A stretch of DNA of 64,000 bases from Pedobacter nutrimenti (lineage in GTDB: Bacteria; Bacteroidota; Bacteroidia; Sphingobacteriales; Sphingobacteriaceae): positions 682,001 to 746,000 of the forward strand of contig NZ_QKLU01000001.1 in assembly GCF_003208655.1 (NCBI RefSeq), in the 5' to 3' direction. The translations under genes and the position numbers were made by a program. Below the pieces are notes generated by a model. It saw nothing but the letters and a program-made list of their open reading frames with translations, had not been told where the DNA came from and searched no databases. Shown here piece after piece: positions 45,857-54,356 of this stretch. Position 1 is the stretch's first letter. Each line of letters begins with the position of its first letter.

Positions 45857-46828
45857 ATGAAAGCAGCCGTATTACATGCATTAGGTAAAGCACCAATATA
45901 TACAGATTTTCCTGACCCTGTTCCTTTAAATGAGGACCAGATTTTAATTAAAGTGACCGCCGCGGCCGTTAAAAACCTTGATAAGGCCATTGCCAGTGGG
46001 GCACATTACTCCAGCAATAAGGATACTTTCCAACCGGTTGTGGTTGGTGTGGACGGCGTAGGTATACTGGAGGACGGCAGCAAGGTTTATGCACCGGGTG
46101 TTCAGGGCATGATGGCAGAAAAAGCACTGATTGACAAAGACCGGCTTGTAAAACTGCCTCCTCAGCTCGATGACGCTACCGCAGCCGCATTGCCCAATGC
46201 AATACTTGGTGCTGCGGCCGCTTTGCTATACAGAGCTAAAATATCACCGGGCCAAACCGTACTTATTAACGGGGCTGCTGGTGTGACCGGCAGAATTGCC
46301 ATTCAGCTGGCAAAGTATTATGGTGCCAGCCAGGTCATTGTAACAGGTAGGAACATCGAGGTTCTTGAAGCATTAAAAGATCTTGGGGCCGATGAGTTCC
46401 TATCCTTAAAACAGGAAGACCAGCTCTTTATAAAAACACTGCGGGATATGCACCAGATTAAACCAATTGATATTGTTATAGACTATTTATGGGGACATCC
46501 GGCCGAACTCATTCTCACCGCTTTAAAAGGAAACGGCACCTTTACAACAGCCTTAAAGTTTATCACTGTTGGTGCTATGGTTGGTGACAAAATACAGCTG
46601 TCCTCTGCTGTTCTCAGAAGTGCCAATATTGAATTAATGGGTTCCGGCTTTGGAAGTCTTCCGGAAGACGCGATGCAAAAACTTTTCAGGGAAGTATTAC
46701 CTGAACTACTGCAACTGGCAGCTGAAGGCAAACTTAAAATTGAAACCGTCACAGCCAGCCTGCAAGCCATAGCATCAGCATGGGATATGGAAGTTCCATC
46801 AGGAAAAAGACTGGTTATTAAAATTTAA
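45857..46828 (+). CDS. Zinc-independent quinone oxidoreductase (MDR family)
   Basis: 323 residues of the medium-chain dehydrogenase/reductase family. The start MKAAVLHALGKAPIYTDFPDP and the GroES-like N-terminal domain are followed by a Rossmann domain with VLINGAAGVTGRIAIQLAKYYGA (NADPH-type AAGVTG). No zinc-ligand cysteines or histidines are in the usual catalytic positions, so quinone-oxidoreductase type is favoured. The substrate is unknown. It stands alone between a GNAT gene and an RND pump. Confidence 0.92.
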   Translation: MKAAVLHALGKAPIYTDFPDPVPLNEDQILIKVTAAAVKNLDKAIASGAHYSSNKDTFQPVVVGVDGVGILEDGSKVYAPGVQGMMAEKALIDKDRLVKLPPQLDDATAAALPNAILGAAAALLYRAKISPGQTVLINGAAGVTGRIAIQLAKYYGASQVIVTGRNIEVLEALKDLGADEFLSLKQEDQLFIKTLRDMHQIKPIDIVIDYLWGHPAELILTALKGNGTFTTALKFITVGAMVGDKIQLSSAVLRSANIELMGSGFGSLPEDAMQKLFREVLPELLQLAAEGKLKIETVTASLQAIASAWDMEVPSGKRLVIKI

Positions 46829-46846
46829 CTTCTTTTAAAAATAAAA

Positions 46847-46881
46847 ACCAGAGACTGAAAGCCCATCTTCAGCCTCTGGTT
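46847..46881. terminator. Terminator hairpin shared by convergent genes
   Basis: AACCAGAG and CTCTGGTT, extended inward by CTGAA/TTCAG after one mismatch, form a 13-bp imperfect stem with a short loop. It lies between the quinone oxidoreductase (plus) and RND pump (minus) stop codons. Confidence 0.75.
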
Positions 46882-46935
46882 AACCTGTAATCATTTATCT
46901 GACAGTATGTACGAAAAAAAATATTCTCTGGATTT

Positions 46936-49900
46936 TCAGGCTTCTTCTTCGGTAATTTTCTTCGACCCCCTAGCTTTTTCCTGCAACGTTTGAAAAATAA
47001 CAAACAAAGAAGGAACAACAAATACACCTAATAGTGTTCCAAACAACATTCCTCCTATTGCACCAGTACCAATAGATCTGTTTCCGTTCGCACCTACCCC
47101 CGTGGAAAACATCAAGGGCATCAATCCAAAAACAAATGCAAAAGAAGTCATTAATATAGGTCTTAAACGTGCTTTAGCCCCTTCAATAGCCGCTTCAAGA
47201 ATGCTCATTCCCTTTTCCCTTCTTTCCAGAGCAAAAGTGATCATCAGAATGGCATTTTTAGCCAATAAACCAATAAGCATAATCAGGGATATCTGCATGT
47301 AGATGTTATTGTCCAGACCAAAGATTTTAGCAAAAATAAATACACCTGATAAGCCCACTGGCAATGAAAGCAGTACTGCTAAAGGTAAAAGATAACTTTC
47401 GTATTGTGCACTCAGCAGTAAATACACAAACACCAGACACAAAATGAAAATATAAAGGGTTTGGGAACCGGCATTCTGTTCTTCCCGGCTAATTCCTGAA
47501 TATTCAAAACCATAACCTAAAGGTAAATACTGATCGGCAGTCTGCTGAATGGCCAGTAAAGCCTGTCCTGTGCTATATCCACTATTTGGTGAACCACTTA
47601 CGGACATGGAGCTGAATAAATTGAACCGGGTCACACTCTCTGGGCCATAAATACGTTTCAAACTGATAAATTCCGTAATCGGGGACATCAAACCACTGGC
47701 TGTCCTGATGCCAATCTGGTTAAGCCCTGCAGGATTTGCCCTATAATTTGTATCGGCCTGAATGGTCACCCTGTACTGCTGGCCAAATTCATTAAAGTTA
47801 GAGACATATGAACTTCCATAAAAAACCTGCATGGCATTGAGCACATCCGTAACCGATACCCCCGCATCCTTACATTTAGGTACATCCACTTTTAACTGAT
47901 ACTGTGGAAAATTAGGATTAAAGGGTGTTGTCGCATATTGTATTTCAGGACGATCATTTAATTTCTCAAGAAAAGTTTGTGCTACTTTATAAAATTCTGC
48001 TGTGGAATGACCGCCCTGGTCTTCCAGCTGGAAAGTAAACCCACCACTGGTACCAAAACCAGTAATGGTAGGCTGGGACATAAATAGTATGCTTGCTTCC
48101 TTTATGCCTGAGGTTGCTTTTTTTAATTTTTTGATGACATCATCGTTACTTATACCCGGTCGCTGGTCCCAGGCTTTCAGCCTGAGGATCACCATCCCAT
48201 AAGAACTTCCACTACCCCCTATAAAATTCTGACCCATTGTTCTCATGGTATTGGCTACTTCCGGTAGCCGCCTGGCAATACTGTCTACTTTAGTAGCAAC
48301 GGCCTTTACCCGTTCCATTGTTGAAGAGGCTGGCAAAGTAATGTTTACAAAAATTGTCCCCATATCTTCACTGGGTACAAAGCTTGAAGGTGTCGATTTC
48401 ATCAGCGCATAAAAACCACCAATAAACAGACCAATGGCGACCAGAACCATCCATTTTTTTGCCATCAGGAAATGAACCGCTTTACTGTATTTAGAGGTGA
48501 GGGCATCGTATGCTGCATTAAAACCAACACCAAAACGCTGCATAAGTGTTCTTTTTTCTTCTTCCTTGCCATGATCAGGAGGTTTGAGAAACATGGCGGC
48601 GAGCGCTGGACAAAGTGTAAGCGCATTTATAGCAGAAATCATAATGGCTACGGCAAGGGTTATTCCGAACTGCTTGTAAAAAACCCCAGCCGATCCGGTT
48701 ACAAAGGTAACTGGTACAAATACAGCGGCCATGATTAGGGTGATGGATACAATTGCTCCCGAAATTTCACTCATGGCATCAATTGCAGCTTTTCGAGGAG
48801 ATTTATAACCGCTTTCCAGTTTGGCATGAACAGCCTCCACTACAACGATGGCGTCATCAACCACGATACCAATGGCCAGCACCAAGGCAAAAAGTGTCAG
48901 AAGATTAATACTGAAACCAAAAAGATATAAAAAGAAAAATGTACCGGTAATCGCTACAGGCACTGATATTCCATGAATAATGGTAGAACGAAAATCCTGT
49001 AAAAAGATAAAAATAACCAAAAACACCAACAAAAAACATTCAACAAGGGTGTGCAGAACTTTATCAATTGAAGCATCTAAAAATTGATTGATGTCTACCA
49101 GATAAACAGATTTGATCCCCGGAGGAAAAGATTTAGCGGCCTTATCAAGTACCACTTTCGATTTATTGATGACATCCCTTGCATTACTTCCCGGGGTCTG
49201 GCTAATGGCAATGCCTACAGATTGTTTTCCGTCTGTAGCGGTTGACCCGGTATAGGTTTGCGCTCCAAGTTCAATTCTGGCGATATCCTTTAAACGGAGA
49301 TATTGTCCCTTAGCAGTAGATTTTACGATGATGTTCCCAAACTCTTCGGTGGACTGCAAACGTCCGGTATAAGTAATGACATACTGGAAAGTCTGCTTGT
49401 CATTTTCGCCGAAATTACCCGGGGCCGCATCCTGGCTCTGTTCATTAATTGCAGTAGACACGTCACTTGCAGTTACTCCATAAATGGACATCACATCAGG
49501 TTTTAACCAGATCCTCATAGAATAGGTCATGGCCGAACCAAATACAGAGGCCGCACCCACCCCATTTACACGTTGCAGCTGCGGAATGATATTAATCGCG
49601 GCATAATTCTGAAGAAAAGTCTGGTCGTAGGAAGGATCATCGCTATAAATAGACATGATCAGTAAGTTACTGCTTTGTTGTTTTCTGACGGTAACACCGG
49701 TTTTGGTTACATCCTGGGGTAACAAACTTACTGCAGAGGAAACCCGGTTCTGAACGTCCACCGCCGCCTGATCAGGGTCAGTACCCACAGCAAAATACAC
49801 GCTAATAGAGGCCGTACCTGTATTGGTTGCTGACGAAGTGATGTAGGTCATCCCCTGAACACCATTGATTTGCTGTTCAAGGGGAACGATTACGCTTTTA

Positions 49901-50073
49901 AGGACCACATCTGAATTTGCACCGGGATAAGTGGCGGAGACTTGTACGGTAGGTGGTGAAATGTCAGGATATTGCGCAATGGGCAACTTCACTAAACCAA
50001 GTATTCCCAGCAATACGATCAGTACCGATATAACGGTACTGAGTACAGGTCTTTCAATAAATCTTCTGAGCAT
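46936..50073 (-). CDS. RND efflux pump permease (HAE1/AcrB-like), orphan
   Basis: 1045 residues from the ATG at 50073 (MLRRFIERPVL); a TTG lies three codons upstream. It has twelve membrane segments in two homologous halves, with large periplasmic loops after TM1 and TM7. The proton-relay acidic pair is in LALVLAIGIVVDDAIVVVEAV (TM4). Other landmarks are PVAITGTFFFLYLFG, and GLLAKNAILMITFALERR with AIEGAKARLRPILMTSFAFVFGLMPLMFS near the end. It exports hydrophobic or drug substrates by proton exchange. No adjacent membrane-fusion or outer-membrane channel gene is present, so partners must be encoded elsewhere. Confidence 0.96.
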   Translation of the reverse strand: MLRRFIERPVLSTVISVLIVLLGILGLVKLPIAQYPDISPPTVQVSATYPGANSDVVLKSVIVPLEQQINGVQGMTYITSSATNTGTASISVYFAVGTDPDQAAVDVQNRVSSAVSLLPQDVTKTGVTVRKQQSSNLLIMSIYSDDPSYDQTFLQNYAAINIIPQLQRVNGVGAASVFGSAMTYSMRIWLKPDVMSIYGVTASDVSTAINEQSQDAAPGNFGENDKQTFQYVITYTGRLQSTEEFGNIIVKSTAKGQYLRLKDIARIELGAQTYTGSTATDGKQSVGIAISQTPGSNARDVINKSKVVLDKAAKSFPPGIKSVYLVDINQFLDASIDKVLHTLVECFLLVFLVIFIFLQDFRSTIIHGISVPVAITGTFFFLYLFGFSINLLTLFALVLAIGIVVDDAIVVVEAVHAKLESGYKSPRKAAIDAMSEISGAIVSITLIMAAVFVPVTFVTGSAGVFYKQFGITLAVAIMISAINALTLCPALAAMFLKPPDHGKEEEKRTLMQRFGVGFNAAYDALTSKYSKAVHFLMAKKWMVLVAIGLFIGGFYALMKSTPSSFVPSEDMGTIFVNITLPASSTMERVKAVATKVDSIARRLPEVANTMRTMGQNFIGGSGSSYGMVILRLKAWDQRPGISNDDVIKKLKKATSGIKEASILFMSQPTITGFGTSGGFTFQLEDQGGHSTAEFYKVAQTFLEKLNDRPEIQYATTPFNPNFPQYQLKVDVPKCKDAGVSVTDVLNAMQVFYGSSYVSNFNEFGQQYRVTIQADTNYRANPAGLNQIGIRTASGLMSPITEFISLKRIYGPESVTRFNLFSSMSVSGSPNSGYSTGQALLAIQQTADQYLPLGYGFEYSGISREEQNAGSQTLYIFILCLVFVYLLLSAQYESYLLPLAVLLSLPVGLSGVFIFAKIFGLDNNIYMQISLIMLIGLLAKNAILMITFALERREKGMSILEAAIEGAKARLRPILMTSFAFVFGLMPLMFSTGVGANGNRSIGTGAIGGMLFGTLLGVFVVPSLFVIFQTLQEKARGSKKITEEEA

Positions 50074-50323
50074 AAAACACAATTAATTAATCCTGTTCCA
50101 GGATCAAGCTGATAACAATACAAAGAGAAAAACGTGTTAAAAAATTTGGTGTGTAGCACAATCGTTATACAACAATAGTATACGCAATAAAAAAGGCATC
50201 TGCTGTTTAAATATAATTAATTTTTAACTTTATCTGCCTTAGTATTCAAAAGACCATAATGCATTTCTCCTGGTGAGGAGAATTTTAAAGACCGGGATAC
50301 CTTCAACCTTAAAAACAACAGAA

Positions 50324-50950
50324 ATGACGCAACTGATTTATATTATGGATCCTCTATGTGGTTGGTGTTATGGAAACAGCCACAACATAACTGCACTGTT
50401 TGAATCCCACAGAACTGGGTTTAATTTTAAAATCATACCCGCAGGCATGTGGGCAGGGGCAAACACCCGAATGCAGTCTCCGCAAATGGCCGCTTATTTT
50501 AAAAAACATGATCAGCAGATATCCAGACTTACAGGTACTGTTTTTGGCGAAGCCTATTTCAGTTTCATTGAGCAACATCCTGTACAGCTTGATAGTGAAA
50601 TTCCCAGCAGGGCTATTATAACCGTACAGGAATTGTGGCCACAGCAAAATGTAAATTTTATGGTTGCTGTACAACAGGCTAGGTATTTGCATGGAAAAGA
50701 CCTTAATCCGCAGGATACTTATAAAGTCATTTGTAGCGGGCTGAATATCGATCCGGAAGCATTTACAAATGCATTCAATACCAGAGAAATGCATTTAAAA
50801 ACCTTGGCTTCTTTCAACCAGGCCCTTCAATACGCTTCCTCCTATCCCACATTACTGTTGGAAAAGGAAGGGAAATTATATCTAATAGAACAAGGCTATG
50901 CCAGCTTAAAAGACATAGAAGAAAAAATTACATCCCTGATCGGCCATTAA
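50324..50950 (+). CDS. DsbA-like thiol oxidoreductase with CGWC motif
   Basis: 208 residues from the ATG at 50324 (MTQLIYIMDPLCGWCYG); the frame is open from 50273 but the family begins at this position. The redox motif is CGWC near residues 12-15, and SYPTLLLEKEGKLYLIEQGY near the end carries the cis-proline. No signal peptide, so cytosolic. Related proteins are annotated as FrnE-like isomerases or 2-hydroxychromene-isomerase relatives. The substrate is unknown. It is divergent from the RND pump across 250 bp. Confidence 0.85.
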   Translation: MTQLIYIMDPLCGWCYGNSHNITALFESHRTGFNFKIIPAGMWAGANTRMQSPQMAAYFKKHDQQISRLTGTVFGEAYFSFIEQHPVQLDSEIPSRAIITVQELWPQQNVNFMVAVQQARYLHGKDLNPQDTYKVICSGLNIDPEAFTNAFNTREMHLKTLASFNQALQYASSYPTLLLEKEGKLYLIEQGYASLKDIEEKITSLIGH

Positions 50951-51036
50951 AACAGGCAAAAAGAATCACCTGCGCAGTTTTGTCAGAATTGCAACACAAA
51001 TCTAATATCCTATAGGAATAGTAGTTATTATTTATC

Positions 51037-51044
51037 TACTTTTG
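51037..51044 (+). promoter_or_regulatory. Predicted -7 box of the leader-ORF/SusCD unit
   Basis: TACTTTTG is an exact TAnnTTTG match, ending four bases before the leader-ORF ATG at 51049, the same spacing as in the MocR gene. In place of a -33 TTTG is the palindrome TCCTATAGGA (51008-51017), suggesting an activated promoter. Confidence 0.55.
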
Positions 51045-51048
51045 CGCC

Positions 51049-51144
51049 ATGAAAACACTTTTACAATTCATCATGCTACGCTCTACCCCTTCTTTAAACG
51101 GAACACCGGGCCGTTATATGTGCAGTTGTTGTTGCACCAACTAA
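51049..51144 (+). CDS. Cysteine-cluster leader peptide candidate (uORF)
   Basis: A 31-codon reading frame, too short for usual gene finding. It starts MKTLLQFIMLRS and ends RYMCSCCCTN, with four cysteine codons in the last seven (TGC AGT TGT TGT TGC). An internal ATG at 51073 would give a 23-residue version. It lies between a promoter box and the SusC start, 68 bp upstream of it, like attenuation leader peptides whose codon runs match the regulating amino acid. Translation is not proven. A cysteine- or sulfur-responsive role is inferred from the Cys cluster and position. Confidence 0.55.
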   Translation: MKTLLQFIMLRSTPSLNGTPGRYMCSCCCTN

Positions 51145-51181
51145 TCCAAAAAAAACGAATCATTTCATAGTTTATTTTGCC

Positions 51182-51210
51182 ATATCCTGAACAGGATGCT
51201 GGGTGGATAT
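51182..51210 (+). promoter_or_regulatory. Two overlapping hairpins just before the SusC start
   Basis: ATATCC (51182-51187) can pair with GGATAT (51205-51210), the bases directly before the ATG at 51213. Alternatively ATCCT (51184-51188) pairs with AGGAT (51193-51197). The two structures share bases and exclude each other. Short stems can occur by chance. Confidence 0.35.
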
Positions 51211-51212
51211 CT

Positions 51213-54200
51213 ATGTCCAAAATTTTAACAAAACCAATTATTTTTACAATGAAACTAAGTTTATCAATAGTATTATTGCTGATCAGCTTTCAGTTCGGTT
51301 ATACACAACAGACCACAACAATAAGCGGTCAGGTCACCGAAAATGGCAGCAATCTGCCACTCCCCGGAGTAAGCATCCTGATTAAAGGTACAAAAACAGG
51401 TACAGTGAGCAATTCTGAAGGTCAGTACAAATTAAATCTGCCCGCGGGTCAGCAAACCTTAATTTTTTCTTTCCTGGGTTTCGAAAGCAAAGAGCTTAAG
51501 GTCAATGGTTCTTCTACGCTTAACGTGAGTTTATCCACTGCTGCAAACGCCCTAAATGAAGTTGTGGTTATTGCTTATGGTACAGCAAAGCGTTCTAATT
51601 ATGCAGGCTCCGTTTCCCAGATCAAAAGTGAACAATTGGATAACAGACAGGTGTCTAATATTTCCTCGGCACTTCAGGGACTTGCCCCGGGCGTACAATC
51701 CGTTTCTTCCAGCGGACAACCCGGAACAACAGCTTCCATTCGCATCAGGGGTATCGGATCGATCAATGCTTCCAGTGATCCTTTATATGTAGTGGACGGA
51801 AACCCCTTTTCTGGTGATATTAACTCCATTAATGTGAACGACATTGCCTCAGTAAGCATTCTCAAAGATGCAGCTTCCAGCGCATTGTATGGCTCCAGAG
51901 GCGCAAATGGTGTGATTATCGTAACCACCAAGTCGGGTAAAAATTCAACCGACACACAAATCAGTGCTAATTTTAGCACTGGTATATCCCGACGTGCTGT
52001 AAAGGATTATGAGCAAATGAGTACAGACCAGTACTTTGAAAGTTACTGGCTGGCTTTAAAAAACAAACAGCTCACCAATGGTTTAACAGATGCCAGGGCA
52101 CGCAGTATCGCAAGTCAAAATATCCTGACTGATCTGGGCATTAACCCCTATGGAGCAAATTATCCCCAGCCAGTTGGATTGGATGGCAAAATCACCGCCG
52201 GAGCTGTGCCCTTATGGAACGACAGCTGGCAAAAAGCGATGGAACAAAATGCCCTCAGGACGCAGGCCGATTTGAGTTTCAGTGGCGGAACAGATAAAAC
52301 CCAGTATTTTATTTCAGGTGGCTATCTGAATGACCGGGGTATCGCTCTTGGTTCCGGTTACAGGCGCTACAACGCCAGGGTTAACTTAACCACCCAGGCA
52401 AAAAACTGGTTAAAAACTGGTCTGAATATTTCAGCTTCCAATTCCAAGCAGGACTATCCAATGTCTGAAGACAGCAATACCGCAAATGTGATCAACTTTT
52501 CCAGGTCAATTCCGAGCTTTTATCCGGTGTATGTAAGGAACGACGACGGCTCCTACCGCTTGGACGCCAATGGTCAGAAAATATTTGATTTTGGTGATTA
52601 CAGGCCCAATGCGGCCATCCCAAGAAGTAATCTGGCGGCTACAGTAGGCCTGGACAAAAATGAAATTTTTAAAGACAATGTTTCTGCCCGGGTATTTCTG
52701 GAAGCGACCATCCTGCCGGAATTGAAACTTAAAACCACTTATAGTGGCGACTATCTGAACAGCAATACCAATGATTACGCAAATCCGCTTCTTGGAGAAA
52801 GTGCGGAAACTAAGGGATCCATTTCCAGAAGCAATACCCGGACCTACTCCTGGACCTGGAACAACATATTAACATACGAAAAGAGTTTCAGCGAAGGGCA
52901 TCACCTGAGTTTACTTGCCGGCCAGGAAATGTATAAATACAATTCCAAATACCTTAGCGGAAGCAGGCAGCGCTTTGGTTTGCCGGGACTATATGAACCG
53001 GATGCTGCTGCCCAGTTAAATGATTTTGGTGGCTTTTCAGTAGACTATACCCTTCTGAGTTTTTTTGGCAGGGCTGAATATGATTACAAAAACAAATACC
53101 TGCTTTCGGCCTCCTTAAGGTCCGATGGCTCTTCCAGGTTTTCCCCTCAAAGCCGTTGGGGAACCTTCTGGTCATTAGGAGGATCGTGGAGGGCATCTAA
53201 AGAAGATTTCCTTAAAGACCTCCCCTGGCTAAGCAACCTGACTTTCCGGAGCAGTTACGGTGCACAGGGAAATGACAATATCGGGGTTTATTATGCTTAT
53301 GAAGCATTGTACAGAATCAACAACAATCTGGGTGAAAACGGCCTGGTTACTTCCAGGCTTGCCACACCAGACCTTAAATGGGAAACCAATCTGAATTTTA
53401 ACGTAGGTTTTGATTTCGGTATTTTAAAAGACCGCATCAGTGGTACAGTTGAATATTACAACCGCAGGTCCAAAGACCTTTTATACAGTAAACCCAAAGC
53501 TCCTTCCACAGGCTTTACAGCTATTGATGCCAATATTGGGGCCTTGCAAAACACAGGAATTGAAGTACAAATCAATGCAATACCTGTTCAGACCACTGAT
53601 TTTCGCTGGACCGTCAGCCTGAATGCCAGTCACAATAAAAACAAAATCACAGACTTGCCACAGAACAACCTGATTTCTGGCAATAAACTCCTTCGCGTGG
53701 GCGGAACCATTTATGATTTTTATTTAAGAGAATGGGCTGGCGTGAACCCGGCAAATGGTGATCCTTTATGGTATACCGACGATGCCAATGGCCATAAAGT
53801 AACCACCAACAACTATACCCTGGCCAAACAATATGTGCAGCCCAGCGCCCTCCCTTATCTTGTAGGCGGTATCACCAATATCTTTAATTACAAACAATTT
53901 GAACTCTCTGCTTTGCTTTCTTATAGTCTTGGCGGTAAAATACTTGACAATGATTATGTTGCCCTGATGCAAAACGGAAGCAATCCGGGAGCAGCCTGGT
54001 CTACAGAAATGCTCAGTCACTGGACGCCTGAAAACCCGAATACAAATGTGCCCAGGTTAACAACCGATAATTTGGGCTGGACACAAGCCTCCACACGTTT
54101 TCTTTACAGCGCCACTTATGCACGTTTAAAAAATGTCACTATAGGCTACAGACTGCCAAAAACCCTTACGGATAAAATTGGTCTTCAGAACCTGAAATTT

Positions 54201-54335
54201 ACGTTGAGTGCTGAAAACCTGCTGACCTTTTACGGACATAAAGGTATGGACCCGGAACAAACTGTTAATGGTGCGACCTATTACAGGTACCCGGCAATCC
54301 GGACTTTCTCTGCAGGAGTTAATTTAACTTTCTAG
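51213..54335 (+). CDS. SusC/RagA-family TonB-linked outer membrane receptor
   Basis: About 1040 residues. The start is either ATG 51213 (MSKILTKPII) or 51249 (MKLSLSIVLL); both keep the signal peptide ending GYTQQ. A carboxypeptidase-regulatory-like domain (about 20-95; SGQVTENGSNLPLPGVSILIKGT) precedes the plug (NEVVVIAYGTAKRSNYAGSVS, RIRGIGSINASSDPLYVVDG, VSILKDAASSALYGSRGANGVI) and the beta-barrel. It forms the import channel for nutrients bound by SusD. No glycoside hydrolase or peptidase adjoins, so the nutrient is not indicated. Upstream are a Cys-cluster leader ORF and a promoter box; susD follows 21 bp downstream. Confidence 0.95.
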   Translation: MSKILTKPIIFTMKLSLSIVLLLISFQFGYTQQTTTISGQVTENGSNLPLPGVSILIKGTKTGTVSNSEGQYKLNLPAGQQTLIFSFLGFESKELKVNGSSTLNVSLSTAANALNEVVVIAYGTAKRSNYAGSVSQIKSEQLDNRQVSNISSALQGLAPGVQSVSSSGQPGTTASIRIRGIGSINASSDPLYVVDGNPFSGDINSINVNDIASVSILKDAASSALYGSRGANGVIIVTTKSGKNSTDTQISANFSTGISRRAVKDYEQMSTDQYFESYWLALKNKQLTNGLTDARARSIASQNILTDLGINPYGANYPQPVGLDGKITAGAVPLWNDSWQKAMEQNALRTQADLSFSGGTDKTQYFISGGYLNDRGIALGSGYRRYNARVNLTTQAKNWLKTGLNISASNSKQDYPMSEDSNTANVINFSRSIPSFYPVYVRNDDGSYRLDANGQKIFDFGDYRPNAAIPRSNLAATVGLDKNEIFKDNVSARVFLEATILPELKLKTTYSGDYLNSNTNDYANPLLGESAETKGSISRSNTRTYSWTWNNILTYEKSFSEGHHLSLLAGQEMYKYNSKYLSGSRQRFGLPGLYEPDAAAQLNDFGGFSVDYTLLSFFGRAEYDYKNKYLLSASLRSDGSSRFSPQSRWGTFWSLGGSWRASKEDFLKDLPWLSNLTFRSSYGAQGNDNIGVYYAYEALYRINNNLGENGLVTSRLATPDLKWETNLNFNVGFDFGILKDRISGTVEYYNRRSKDLLYSKPKAPSTGFTAIDANIGALQNTGIEVQINAIPVQTTDFRWTVSLNASHNKNKITDLPQNNLISGNKLLRVGGTIYDFYLREWAGVNPANGDPLWYTDDANGHKVTTNNYTLAKQYVQPSALPYLVGGITNIFNYKQFELSALLSYSLGGKILDNDYVALMQNGSNPGAAWSTEMLSHWTPENPNTNVPRLTTDNLGWTQASTRFLYSATYARLKNVTIGYRLPKTLTDKIGLQNLKFTLSAENLLTFYGHKGMDPEQTVNGATYYRYPAIRTFSAGVNLTF

Positions 54336-54356
54336 AAGCCTTACATCATCTGACAA

